From an uncultured bacterium (GTDB lineage: Bacteria > Bacillota > Clostridia > Lachnospirales > Lachnospiraceae), in contig CAMXIF010000007.1 of NCBI GenBank assembly GCA_947243845.1, positions 1-64,000 of the forward strand: a DNA stretch of 64,000 nucleotides. The letters are read 5' to 3'. Below, piece after piece: positions 15,702 to 24,348 of the stretch. Every line of letters begins with the position of its first letter. The stretch's first letter is position 1. The notes under the pieces were generated by a model that saw nothing but the letters and a program-made list of their open reading frames with translations, had not been told where the DNA came from and searched no databases. The position numbers and the translations under genes are program-made.

Positions 15702-17462
15702 TTATTTTTTACCGCCCCTTTTCATCTCCACATGTTCCGCATAGACGGCAAACGCCGAGGGAATCGGGTAATGATCCTTCGTCTCTTCCGGATTGACAAA
15801 AATTAATCCCCGTTTATCCTGTCTGGTTTCCAGACAGGCCAGTTCATCCACCCTCACCTCATATCCCGTCATATGCCATTCCTTGTGCGTAAAGACATGT
15901 CTGGCAGGTGAAAGCTTCCGAATCCTGATAGGTGACAATCCAAGTTCTTTCAGATAAGCAATCACCTGATCTTCATCTCTGTGCCCTTCCATAGAGGGGA
16001 ACTCATACATGCCGGCCAAAAGACCTTTATCCGGCCTCTTGCAGAGGGCTACCAGATTGGCATCCTGAATGACCAATATTGTCTTTTCTTCAATATTTCT
16101 GGGTTTCTTCGGTGCCTTTTTGGGCAGTTCCATCACTCTTTGCTGTGCCCGCGCCTGACACAGTTCCCCCCATGGACATTCCTCACATTTTGCCGCGCCG
16201 TTGGGAATACATATCATCGCACCAAGTTCCATCAATGCCTGATTAAAGTCCCCCGGACGGTCTGCCGGCATAACTCCCGCCAAATCATCCTCCACAGACT
16301 TCTTAACCTTCGCATCCAGAATGTCCCTCTCATCTGCCCTGAGTCTTGACAAAATCCGCAGCACATTGCCATCCACCGCAGGCTGAGCCTGTCCAAAGGC
16401 AATGGAAGCGATCGCTCCCGCCGTATAACTTCCTATTCCCGGAAGTTTCAGCAACTCTTCATATTCTCCTGGTATGCTGCCCCCATATTCCGCGACAACC
16501 TTCATCGCCGCCTTTTTCAGGTTTCTTGCCCGGTTATAATAGCCAAGCCCCTCCCACAGTTTCAGAAGCTTCTCTTCCTCCACTGAGGCCAGACTCTCCA
16601 CATCAGGAAGCGCCTGCAAAAATCGATCATAATAGGGCTTCACCGCCTCCACTCTGGTCTGCTGCAACATAATCTCCGACAGCCATACGTGATAGGGCGT
16701 TGGCTCCTCCCGCCAGGGCAGAATCCGCCTTCCGGCATCATACCAGGCAAGCAAAGGTTCTGCAATCCGATCCAGGCTGTCAACGACAACCGGCACCGGT
16801 TCATCTATCGTAAGGCTGTCCTTTCCCACCTTGCAATCATAGGCAAGAATCCGCACGCCTGCATTTCTGGCGCTTTGCAGGGCTTCTCCAAAAGCCGGCT
16901 GGATATCCCAGGCTGGCTCCACATATCTGATACCCTTCATCTGAATCACGAACAGAAGATAGGCCTCATACCCCTGTTTCCGCGCCTCAATTAATTCTTC
17001 CACATGCTTTAGTGCCCGCTCCGAGGGAGCATCCGGAAATGCCGCCACATCATTATGCTCCAGGGTAACGCCCTTGACTTCCATAAAAGCCTTTCTTCCG
17101 GAAGCGCTTTCTATATAAAAATCAAATCGGGAATGCCCAAAAACAGTCTCCGTTCTAACCAGACTGACATCCTCATACAATCCGCCGCCGGCAAGCCATT
17201 CCCCTGCCACCTTATTCGGTGCATTGGAATCCATATTGACCAGGCGCCCGTTCTTATCCACCGCCACAAGATCATAGGCTGTAGACCGCTCTCTTTTATT
17301 ACTCGTTTCCAGAAACACCTGTGCATTGTCCTGCAAAAGTTCCCTGCATCTGCCAGTGTTCTTTACATGTACTCTCACCCGCTCTCCCATCAGTTCCACA
17401 TAGGCGATAAACCGATTGGGCCGTTCTATAAATCTGGCAGGTACAATCTTATCATATTTCAT
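15702..17462 (-). CDS. SfsA-MutY fusion protein
   Basis: This 586-aa protein joins two normally separate ones. Residues about 1-228 are SfsA (PARFIERPNRFIAYV, VHVKNTGRCREL, and the PD-(D/E)xK-like RFDFYI...MEVKGVTL). Residues about 230-586 are the adenine glycosylase MutY: SEIMLQQTR with the catalytic Glu, LPGIGSYTAGAIASIAF, VDGNVLRILSR with the catalytic Asp, a four-Cys Fe-S loop (C-x7-C-x2-C-x5-C) and a NUDIX-like C-terminal domain. MutY removes adenine opposite 8-oxoguanine. SfsA is a nuclease-like protein of unclear role. It starts one base after the 5'-nucleotidase stop, so the genes are coupled. The reading frame is continuous, with no sign of an assembly join. Confidence 0.93.
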   Translation of the reverse strand: MKYDKIVPARFIERPNRFIAYVELMGERVRVHVKNTGRCRELLQDNAQVFLETSNKRERSTAYDLVAVDKNGRLVNMDSNAPNKVAGEWLAGGGLYEDVSLVRTETVFGHSRFDFYIESASGRKAFMEVKGVTLEHNDVAAFPDAPSERALKHVEELIEARKQGYEAYLLFVIQMKGIRYVEPAWDIQPAFGEALQSARNAGVRILAYDCKVGKDSLTIDEPVPVVVDSLDRIAEPLLAWYDAGRRILPWREEPTPYHVWLSEIMLQQTRVEAVKPYYDRFLQALPDVESLASVEEEKLLKLWEGLGYYNRARNLKKAAMKVVAEYGGSIPGEYEELLKLPGIGSYTAGAIASIAFGQAQPAVDGNVLRILSRLRADERDILDAKVKKSVEDDLAGVMPADRPGDFNQALMELGAMICIPNGAAKCEECPWGELCQARAQQRVMELPKKAPKKPRNIEEKTILVIQDANLVALCKRPDKGLLAGMYEFPSMEGHRDEDQVIAYLKELGLSPIRIRKLSPARHVFTHKEWHMTGYEVRVDELACLETRQDKRGLIFVNPEETKDHYPIPSAFAVYAEHVEMKRGGKK

Positions 17463-17463
17463 A

Positions 17464-18405
17464 TTAACTGCTGTCCTTCTTCTCTATCTCTTCTGAAACA
17501 TCCCTGTTCTTGTAAGGAACCCTCGCCGCAGGAACCACCTCGGAGGCCGGTTCTGTATGCACGGATTGATCATCAAAAAAGATATGCGCCCCAAAAGCCT
17601 GCAATACATCCTTCTTGCGGATTCCTCCCAGAAAAAACACTTCATCGATACGCACATCCCAGGCGCGCAGGGTACGGATAACCCGCTCGTGCGCTGGCGC
17701 ACATCTTGTGGTGACAAGGGCTGTCCTGATCGGCGCCTCCTCTCCCGGAAAATCCTTTTGCAATTCTGAAAGTGTCTTCAGGAATTTGGCAAAAGGCCCT
17801 GCCTGCAGGGGATTATTGGCATTGCGTCTCTCATTCTCCTCAAAAGCCTCAAGCCCCTGTTCCTGATAGATACGTTCCGACTCGTCAGAAAACAAAACCG
17901 CATCACCGTCAAAAGCAATCCTAATCTGCCTGATCTGATGTTCACAATCATAGGTCTGAATCCCTTCCGTACAGATAATGCCCGCCGCAATATTGGAATC
18001 TATCGCCCGCTGTACATCATCCTCATAAGCCGACAGAAACAAATCCGTCTTAAAAGCGGTCAGATACGGCGCTAACGATGCACCGCTGGCTAACACAGCC
18101 CTGGTGATATTCAGCCCATAATGTTCAATCGCCTTAAAAACCCGCAGGGACGTATCGGGACTGTTTCTGGACATAATAATGACTTCCACCCGTCCTTCCC
18201 TGCCCGGCAGTTCATTAAGATTTAAAAGAGCCTTCACAAGCGGGAAGCCCGGCCCCGGAGAGAGCACCTCATTTTCATGCTCTATCTGATACTGGCAGTA
18301 CGCCTCTACCCCGTCCTCCTCGAATATTCTGTTCTCATAAGTCAGATCAAACAATGCCCTGGACGAAACGCCCACTACGAGTTTATTATCCAGATCATAA
18401 GCCAT
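17464..18405 (-). CDS. cytosolic 5'-nucleotidase family protein
   Basis: This 313-aa protein matches the 5'-nucleotidase family related to eukaryotic NT5C1. It has KLVVGVSSRALFDLTYENRIFE near the start, VEVIIMSRNSPDTSLRVF, RAVLASGASLAPYL, and IAFDGDAVLFSDESE as the nucleophile-like DGDAVLF block. It probably dephosphorylates nucleoside monophosphates. Its coupling with the MutY fusion suggests nucleotide-pool or DNA-repair housekeeping. Confidence 0.85.
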   Translation of the reverse strand: MAYDLDNKLVVGVSSRALFDLTYENRIFEEDGVEAYCQYQIEHENEVLSPGPGFPLVKALLNLNELPGREGRVEVIIMSRNSPDTSLRVFKAIEHYGLNITRAVLASGASLAPYLTAFKTDLFLSAYEDDVQRAIDSNIAAGIICTEGIQTYDCEHQIRQIRIAFDGDAVLFSDESERIYQEQGLEAFEENERRNANNPLQAGPFAKFLKTLSELQKDFPGEEAPIRTALVTTRCAPAHERVIRTLRAWDVRIDEVFFLGGIRKKDVLQAFGAHIFFDDQSVHTEPASEVVPAARVPYKNRDVSEEIEKKDSS

Positions 18406-18515
18406 AGGAAAACCTCCTGTCTAAAAGTCCAGCCCTCTGTTCCCTCACATCTTACACGATCCTTCCGGGAGTGACAGACGGCTCTCTTCCAAACAGGAGC
18501 ACCTGTTGCAAAGTC

Positions 18516-19145
18516 CTATCTCAATCTGTTACACTCAAATTTCTCAAAGGTGAGCAGACAGTTCCTGAGTTCCTCATACCTGTCTTCCACATCGCCCTCC
18601 TTGATCTCCAGATCCACGGCCACCGCCATGGTGTTAATCATCTCATCTGTAATCCGATTGCGCAGCGAAGTGAGAATATTCAGTCTCTGCTCATAAGTAT
18701 TCGCATCGAGAAATTCCAATACCAGAGGATCAATATTTATCTGTTCTTCAGGCTCTGTCCCGCTCTCCTGCAACTGTGCTTCCTGCTGCTCATCCATCTT
18801 CGCCGGCACCTGTACTTCCTGACAATTATTCGGCTTAACCTTTGCCTGCGCCTCATGTACATCAGCTGGCTGTCCTGTAGATTGTACCTCATAGGAATCG
18901 GCCGTCTCATCAATATCCTGCAAAAGTTCAAAACGGTATTTCTGCTTTGCCTCCGGATATTTGACCGGGTCTACTTCCTCCATAAACATGGAAAGCGGCC
19001 GCACATAAATCTCAAAAGTATCGTACATAGCCTGATAAACTACCATCAGCTCCCTTGTCTCACTATTCCTGGCAAGACAGCGAATCTGATACAAATTACC
19101 TTTAAAATGTCTGTACATTTCCTGTGGTTTGGGATTATGTCTCAT
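18516..19145 (-). CDS. DUF1653-domain protein with C-terminal extension
   Basis: Residues about 8-65 match the small DUF1653 fold (YRHFKGNLYQIRCLARNSET, VVYQAMYDTFEIYVRPLSMF). The remaining 140 aa are polar and acid-rich, with a Gln/Glu-rich linker, then a predicted helical tail (LVLEFLDANTYEQRLNILTSL). DUF1653 proteins have no established function. It has AGGAG before ATG 19145. Two LexA-like boxes and a 22-codon ORF lie directly upstream, so it may be SOS-controlled. Confidence 0.75.
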   Translation of the reverse strand: MRHNPKPQEMYRHFKGNLYQIRCLARNSETRELMVVYQAMYDTFEIYVRPLSMFMEEVDPVKYPEAKQKYRFELLQDIDETADSYEVQSTGQPADVHEAQAKVKPNNCQEVQVPAKMDEQQEAQLQESGTEPEEQINIDPLVLEFLDANTYEQRLNILTSLRNRITDEMINTMAVAVDLEIKEGDVEDRYEELRNCLLTFEKFECNRLR

Positions 19146-19166
19146 ATACTGCTCCTATCTGATTCA

Positions 19167-19235
19167 TTATAGACAGCATGTAGTTATGAACAACATGCTA
19201 TCTAATAGTATAATCCCAATCTGCGGAAATGTCAT
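19167..19235 (-). CDS. 22-aa hydrophobic small ORF behind LexA boxes
   Basis: ATG 19235 is preceded by a strong GAGGGGAAAGGA site. The peptide MTFPQIGIILLDSMLFITTC (plus CL) is mostly hydrophobic and could lie in a membrane. Its last codons overlap a hairpin (TAGCATGT/ACATGCTG). It stops 21 bp before the DUF1653 gene, so it could be a leader peptide or a small SOS-induced membrane peptide. No homologue is known to me. Confidence 0.4.
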   Translation of the reverse strand: MTFPQIGIILLDSMLFITTCCL

Positions 19236-19267
19236 TCCTTTCCCCTCGATAAATTTATCTGTTTTTG

Positions 19268-19321
19268 ATTATATCAGAACGTTTGTTCCTTCCCGTGTCT
19301 TCTATGATAGAACAAATGTTC
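19268..19321 (-). promoter_or_regulatory. two LexA-type operators over a promoter
   Basis: GAACGTTTGTTC (19277-19288) and GAACAAATGTTC (19310-19321) both fit the Firmicutes SOS box core GAAC-N4-GTTC, with centres 33 bp apart. On the minus strand a perfect TATAAT (19273-19268) follows the first box by three bases, while the -35 is poor. Binding here would block transcription of the 22-aa ORF and the DUF1653 gene. Confidence 0.65.
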
Positions 19322-19328
19322 TGATATG

Positions 19329-19712
19329 TCAATCAATATCGGCCGGCATATTATGGGGCTGTAACTCAAATATAATTCCACAGCCCTCATCTCCTGCCCT
19401 TACCTGCAAAAGTGTCTGTACCAGCCTTTCCCGCTCTTCTTTCTCAAGTCCGTCTATCCGCCTGTGGTGGACAGCCACTGTATAAGTTCTCTTTCCATCC
19501 CTTTTTACCCAGTTCATTGTAATGCCGCTGTCCTGGTATCCCTGTCCGGCAAGTACTTCTCTGATATCTGTCTTAAATGTTTGTTCCCATACGGCATAGT
19601 GCTCATTTTCCCTGATATGCTCCGTGTTTTCCTTGCTCATCACTGTTCCCCTTACACAGAAAGCGATGACCAAAATCAACAATGCCGTTACTATTCCAAA
19701 CCAATTCTTCAT
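19329..19712 (-). CDS. hypothetical membrane-anchored protein
   Basis: I do not recognise this 127-aa protein. It has an N-terminal hydrophobic segment (residues 4-21, FGIVTALLILVIAFCVRG) acting as anchor or signal. An extracytoplasmic domain follows, with a repeated charged pattern (KRDGKRTYTVAVHHRR, EKEERERLVQTLLQ) that looks like a small alpha/beta fold. Spore-associated or wall proteins of clostridia often look like this, but no family is assigned. Confidence 0.6.
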   Translation of the reverse strand: MKNWFGIVTALLILVIAFCVRGTVMSKENTEHIRENEHYAVWEQTFKTDIREVLAGQGYQDSGITMNWVKRDGKRTYTVAVHHRRIDGLEKEERERLVQTLLQVRAGDEGCGIIFELQPHNMPADID

Positions 19713-19894
19713 CTGTACCCCTGCCTTTCATCTATTCTTTGCTAACATCTTTCTTCGCTAACATCTTTACTCTCTTTAGCCCTCGTCTTCTACCAGCGAA
19801 CTGACAGCCTCCTGATATCCCGAAACCCTTGATGTGACTACCATACCACCTGATCAGTCCCATAAACGGGACAATGAAAGAAAAATCAATTTTT

Positions 19895-19923
19895 TTGCTT
19901 TTATCAGAATTTTTTGTTAGAAT
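19895..19923 (+). promoter_or_regulatory. probable sigma-A promoter
   Basis: TTGCTT (19895-19900), a 17-bp spacer and TAGAAT (19918-19923), about 34 bp before the start of the hypothetical gene at 19957. Confidence 0.6.
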
Positions 19924-19956
19924 CATTATGAATAATCAAAAAAGAGGTATCATCCT

Positions 19957-20397
19957 ATGGCTTCCAAGTGGAAAAACTTTTCAAAGCGCAAAAAGACTGC
20001 CGTGATTACAGCCACACTGGCTGTATGTCTCCTTGCCGGAATATTTCTTTATATCCCCTGCTGGAAATGCCTGATCCTGTGGAGGATAGAGAGTCTGAAT
20101 CTGCCGGAAGGCTCTGTAGAAGTATATCCTGCCAAAGCATGGCTTTCCGATGTGTACTGGCCGCACATAAAAGCGGAAAAAGTGCTTGACTGCGAACTTG
20201 GCACCGAAGCCGCCAGGGAATATATTGAAACCCATAATCCTGCATGGAAATTAAATAACATAGATATTGTGGGGTATGCTTCTATGAGCGACACTGCAAT
20301 CTATAACCTGGAATACGACCGGGAATATGAACAGAACTGGGACACAGACAACTGCGTGCATATTGTTTATTTTAAGAAAGTCTTTGAATGGTGGTAG
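19957..20397 (+). CDS. hypothetical membrane-anchored protein
   Basis: This 146-aa protein has a basic start (MASKWKNFSKRKK) and a transmembrane helix at about 15-33, then an extracellular domain with four cysteines and many aromatic residues, ending in EWW. The family is not recognised. GAGG lies before the ATG. The ybaK-like gene follows 33 bp downstream and is probably co-transcribed. Confidence 0.6.
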   Translation: MASKWKNFSKRKKTAVITATLAVCLLAGIFLYIPCWKCLILWRIESLNLPEGSVEVYPAKAWLSDVYWPHIKAEKVLDCELGTEAAREYIETHNPAWKLNNIDIVGYASMSDTAIYNLEYDREYEQNWDTDNCVHIVYFKKVFEWW

Positions 20398-20430
20398 ACC
20401 AAAGGAGAACTTATAAAGGAGAACTTCTTA

Positions 20431-20910
20431 ATGAAAAGCAAAGAAGAAAAGACCAACGCGATCAGATTATTGGAACAAAGGAAACTTGCCTTTAAGGTAC
20501 ATGACTATTCACAGTCCGATGTCATAAGCGGACCGGATGTGGCTAAGTATTTAAATGAAAACCCTGACAGAGTATTCAAAACACTGGTTACCGTTGGTAA
20601 ATCGAATGACCATTACGTTTTTCTGGTACCTGTCAACCGGGAACTGGATTTAAAGAAAGCGGCCCAGGCCGTGGGCGAAAAGAATATCAGTATGATCAAG
20701 TCCAAAGAATTGCTGCCGCTGACAGGCTATATTCATGGAGGATGCTCCCCTATCGGCATGAAGAAATTTTTTACCACAATCATAGATACCGGCGCCAAAG
20801 ATTTTGATACCATCATCTTCAGCGCCGGCAAAATTGGTTTTCAGATTGAAATGCGTTTAGCAGACCTGGAAAAAGTCATAAACTTTAAACTTTGTGAGAT
20901 TACCATCTGA
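20431..20910 (+). CDS. ybaK: YbaK-type aminoacyl-tRNA deacylase
   Basis: This 159-aa protein of the YbaK/EbsC family hydrolyses mischarged Cys-tRNA(Pro). Diagnostic parts are the Lys in FKTLVTVGKSNDHYVFLVPVN, ELDLKKAAQAVGEKNISM and GYIHGGCSPIGMKK, with the conserved GxxSPxG-like loop. Length is normal for the family. The duplicated AAAGGAGAAC before its ATG gives a good ribosome site. Confidence 0.93.
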   Translation: MKSKEEKTNAIRLLEQRKLAFKVHDYSQSDVISGPDVAKYLNENPDRVFKTLVTVGKSNDHYVFLVPVNRELDLKKAAQAVGEKNISMIKSKELLPLTGYIHGGCSPIGMKKFFTTIIDTGAKDFDTIIFSAGKIGFQIEMRLADLEKVINFKLCEITI

Positions 20911-20949
20911 AGAAGCTGCTATATTCTTCAGCCTCTCAGATATGCCCAT

Positions 20950-21246
20950 CTATGATTCATCCACCGGTTTAAATCTGTCAAAAACTTTTTCCCCACAGCA
21001 TACATGTCTGGAACCGTCTGCCTCTGTAATGATATAATCGCCTTCTCCAATAAAGGTTTTTCCCCTTCTATGTAAGATATAGGGACAAACGATCGCTCCG
21101 TTTTCTTTCCTGACCTGAACCAGGGAATCTGTAACAAACCATCCCCTTGTCACCACGTCCGTCCAGAGTTCAAAACCGTCCTCCATACCTTTTCCTACTT
21201 CATACTTCTCTACATTCACCTCAAATGACATACGTACACACTTCAT
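20950..21246 (-). CDS. hypothetical small protein
   Basis: This 98-aa protein is of unknown family and compact (FEVNVEKYEVGKGMEDGFELW, RGKTFIGEGDYIITEADG). It has no signal peptide and three cysteines. Start ATG 21246 is chosen because GGAGG lies six bases before; the upstream Met at 21267 has none. It follows thrH on the same strand by 30 bp and may share its transcript. Confidence 0.6.
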   Translation of the reverse strand: MKCVRMSFEVNVEKYEVGKGMEDGFELWTDVVTRGWFVTDSLVQVRKENGAIVCPYILHRRGKTFIGEGDYIITEADGSRHVCCGEKVFDRFKPVDES

Positions 21247-21276
21247 ATTCTGCCTCCTTCTATACAATATCCGCTA

Positions 21277-21882
21277 TTATTCTGCAAGCGCCTTCTTAAT
21301 CGCCGCCATCAATTCCTCATAAGTCTCATAAGCTGGAAGCTGCGGGTAATCTTTCTTAATCTGCTCCGTACTCCTGAATAAAAACCCTGCCTTGCTGGCC
21401 AGAATCATTGCCAGATCGTTATGGCTGTCACCGCTGGCGATAGTCTCATAACCGATAGACTGCAGTGCCTTGACCGTAGTGAGCTTGGAGTTTTCAATCC
21501 GCATCTTAAAACCCGTAATCCCTCCATCCGGTGCCACTTCCAGAGAATTACAAAAAATAGTCGGCCATCCCAGCTTCTCCATCAGCGGTCCCGCAAACTG
21601 CGTGAAAGTATCACTGATGATAATGACCTGGGTAATGCTACGCAGTTCATCCAGAAATTCTTTCGCCCCGGGAAGCGGATCAATCTTGGCAATGGTCTCC
21701 TGAATCTCCTTTAGGCCAAGTCCATGCTCCCGCAAAATCCCAAGCCGCCAATTCATCAGTTTATCATAGTCAGGTTCATCTCTGGTCGTCCTTGTCAGTT
21801 CCGGAATCCCGCTCTCCTTCGAAAAAGCAATCCAGATTTCCGGCACCAGCACCCCTTCCAGATCCAAACACACAATCTTCAT
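21277..21882 (-). CDS. thrH: phosphoserine phosphatase / homoserine phosphotransferase
   Basis: This 201-aa HAD-family protein has CLDLEGVLVPEIW (nucleophile DLEG), IIISDTFTQF, and the SGDSHNDLAMI metal site. Known ThrH enzymes hydrolyse phosphoserine and can transfer phosphate to homoserine. Here it could complete the route from hom product to threonine, or work in serine synthesis. Start 21882 has GGAGGAG upstream; the frame to 21939 lacks family similarity. Confidence 0.9.
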   Translation of the reverse strand: MKIVCLDLEGVLVPEIWIAFSKESGIPELTRTTRDEPDYDKLMNWRLGILREHGLGLKEIQETIAKIDPLPGAKEFLDELRSITQVIIISDTFTQFAGPLMEKLGWPTIFCNSLEVAPDGGITGFKMRIENSKLTTVKALQSIGYETIASGDSHNDLAMILASKAGFLFRSTEQIKKDYPQLPAYETYEELMAAIKKALAE

Positions 21883-22057
21883 ATTCGTTACTCTCCTCCA
21901 GATTCCCAAAGTATTTAAAACAATCCAACGTCCGTGCAACTATTTTTCCTTACAATTTAGTATACCCCACCCGCCCGCTTGTCCGCAACTATAATTTGAG
22001 ACACATTTTAATAAACTGCTGTTGAAAAGTACCCCCTATATATTCTCTCCTGCAAAA

Positions 22058-22081
22058 GACGCAGGCCAGCCTGCCTGCGTC
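22058..22081 (-). terminator. Rho-independent terminator of the sugar operon
   Basis: GACGCAGGC pairs with GCCTGCGTC around a six-base loop, and TTTT follows on the minus strand. It is 45 bp past the GH3 stop codon. Confidence 0.85.
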
Positions 22082-22125
22082 TCTATATCATACATAATCA
22101 TACATAAATTTACTCATAAAATTAC

Positions 22126-24249
22126 TCAAAACTCCACTTCCACTTTAACACATGTATTTCCCGTTAACGCCTCCGTCCGCTTATCCGGCTGGCCGGTCCC
22201 TGCGAAAAGAAGGTATTTACCACTGTCCTTGACGCGCTCCCCATCCTCGTTGACTGCGCTGAAAGCATCGCCGGAAATCTGCAACTCCATACGTTGTCTC
22301 TCCCCGGCCTTTAGGGAAACCTTGGCAAAAGCACAGAGGCTGTGATTGGGTACTGCAAATCCTGACTCCGGATCTTTTACATACACCTGCACCACATCCT
22401 TGGTCTCCACATCGCCCCGGTTGGCCACATCCACCTGCAGCCTCACATCCCGCGAGACAGCATCCTTTGACACGATCTGCACACGCTCCACCGCCACATC
22501 CGCATAATTCAGTCCATATCCGAAAGGATAAAGAGGCTCCTGTGTCATATAGCGATACGTCCTGCCCTTCATGGAATAATCTTCAAAATCCGGCATTTCC
22601 GCCAGCGATTGATAGAATGTCACCGGCAATTTACCGGAAGGAGACCGGTCCCCAAACAGGATATCCGCCACAGCCTTACCGCCCCTGGCGCCCGGATACC
22701 ACAACTGCAGTACGGCAGCTGCCTTTTTGTCCGCCAGTGACAGATCAATGGCACTGCCCGCCATCAGACACACCACCACCGGTGTCCCCACAGCAAGCAC
22801 CGCTTCCATTAAATCTATCTGACACTGCGGCAGGTTGAGATCAGCCTTGTCACCGGAAGCATAACTATTACCGGTATCGCCTTCTTCCCCCTCCAATGTC
22901 TCGTTCAAACCCACGCAGAGGATTACCACATCGCTGTGTCTGGCTGCCACAACCGCCTCTGCGATACGGTCGTTCTTCCAGGCCAATTCCTCCACACGAT
23001 CCTTAAAGAGATGGGAACCTTCCGCATACAAAACTCTACCATTATGTCCGACTTTGTCCTGTATTCCCTCTAAAACCGTAATATACCTGGAAGATGTACC
23101 ATGATAATTTCCAATCAGCGCCTCTCTGCTGTTGGCATTCGGCCCTATCACCGCGATGGTGTGTGAATCCTGTACGTTAAGCGGCAGAATCCCGTCATTC
23201 TTAAGAAGCACCACCGATTCCCCGGTCATCTGTTCCGCTACCGCCAGATGTTCTTCGCACTCTATTTTATCATAAGGAATCTGGTCGTACTCACTCCCAT
23301 CGAAGAGTCCCAGCAGATACCGCGCCGTAAAGGCCCGCACAGCCGCCTCTGTAATCTCTTCCTCCGTCACAAGTCCTTCCTGTAATGCCTTTAGCAAATA
23401 TTGGTACGTCACGCCACAGTTGATATCGCAGCCCGATTTTAACGCCAGTGCCGCTGATTCTTCCATGCTATGGGTCACCATATGGTTTTCATGAAAATCC
23501 AAGATTGCCCAGCAGTCGGACACATAATGGCCCTTGAATCCCCAATCATCTCTCAAAATTTCTTTCATCAGCGTGGGGCTTCCACAGCATGGTTCTCCGT
23601 TAGTCCTGTTATAGGCGCCCATCACGGCCTCCACCCCGGCTTCCTGCACACAGGCCTTAAACGCCGGCAGATAGGTCTCCGCCATATCCTTCTTTGTAGC
23701 CACTGCATTAAACTCGTGGCGCACCGCCTCCGGGCCGGAATGCACTGCAAAATGCTTCGCACAGGCCGCTGATTTTAACATCTCCTCGTCATCACCCTGC
23801 AGCCCCTCCACATAGGCCACACCCAGCCTGGATGTCAGATAGGGATCTTCCCCGTAGGTTTCCTGTCCTCTGCCCCATCTGGGATCCCGGAAAATATTTA
23901 CATTGGGAGACCAGAACGTCAGCCCTTTATAAATATCCCTGTCGCCTTCCGCTGAAAAAGCATTGTACTTGGCTCTTCCCTCTGTAGCCGCCACATCGCC
24001 GGCTCTATGTATCAATTCCGGATCAAAAGTAGCAGCCATACCGATCGCTTGTGGGAAACTGGTCGCAACACCGGCTCTGGCCACGCCGTGCAATGCCTCT
24101 CCCCACCAGTTATATGCAGGAACTCCCAGTCTCTCAATCGCCGGCGCATCATAGCGCAGCTGGGAAGCTCTCTCCTCCACTGTCATCTGACTCACTAACT
24201 TCTCCGCCCGCTCTCTCGCCTGTGCCCTGGCCCTGTCACGATTCACCAT
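22126..24249 (-). CDS. GH3 beta-xylosidase/beta-glucosidase
   Basis: This 707-aa cytoplasmic enzyme has no signal peptide. It shows the GH3 barrel (YNWWGEALHGVARAG, ATSFPQAIGMAATFD, WSPNVNIFRDPRWGRGQETYGEDPYL), the nucleophile Asp in GHYVSDCWAI, the second domain (LLKNDGILPLN, IGPNANSREALIGNYHG) and a C-terminal fibronectin-III-like domain. WWGEALHG with FRDPRWGRGQETYGEDP is typical of the xylosidase/arabinofuranosidase branch, so xylo-oligosaccharide use is likely. It is last in the ABC transporter operon. The start is ATG 24249; a GTG at 24252 is also possible. Confidence 0.9.
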   Translation of the reverse strand: MVNRDRARAQARERAEKLVSQMTVEERASQLRYDAPAIERLGVPAYNWWGEALHGVARAGVATSFPQAIGMAATFDPELIHRAGDVAATEGRAKYNAFSAEGDRDIYKGLTFWSPNVNIFRDPRWGRGQETYGEDPYLTSRLGVAYVEGLQGDDEEMLKSAACAKHFAVHSGPEAVRHEFNAVATKKDMAETYLPAFKACVQEAGVEAVMGAYNRTNGEPCCGSPTLMKEILRDDWGFKGHYVSDCWAILDFHENHMVTHSMEESAALALKSGCDINCGVTYQYLLKALQEGLVTEEEITEAAVRAFTARYLLGLFDGSEYDQIPYDKIECEEHLAVAEQMTGESVVLLKNDGILPLNVQDSHTIAVIGPNANSREALIGNYHGTSSRYITVLEGIQDKVGHNGRVLYAEGSHLFKDRVEELAWKNDRIAEAVVAARHSDVVILCVGLNETLEGEEGDTGNSYASGDKADLNLPQCQIDLMEAVLAVGTPVVVCLMAGSAIDLSLADKKAAAVLQLWYPGARGGKAVADILFGDRSPSGKLPVTFYQSLAEMPDFEDYSMKGRTYRYMTQEPLYPFGYGLNYADVAVERVQIVSKDAVSRDVRLQVDVANRGDVETKDVVQVYVKDPESGFAVPNHSLCAFAKVSLKAGERQRMELQISGDAFSAVNEDGERVKDSGKYLLFAGTGQPDKRTEALTGNTCVKVEVEF

Positions 24250-24348
24250 CACCCTGCTTCCTTTCTATTTCTGACATCCACTACTGCCACTACTAAATCT
24301 CACATCACCGTGCGGAGAATGCCCGCATTTGGGGCACTCTCTGAAACA

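Noticed and set aside
19732..19926. 64-codon minus-strand ORF
   Set aside because: It lies over the promoter of the divergent gene, has no ribosome site and no recognisable features.
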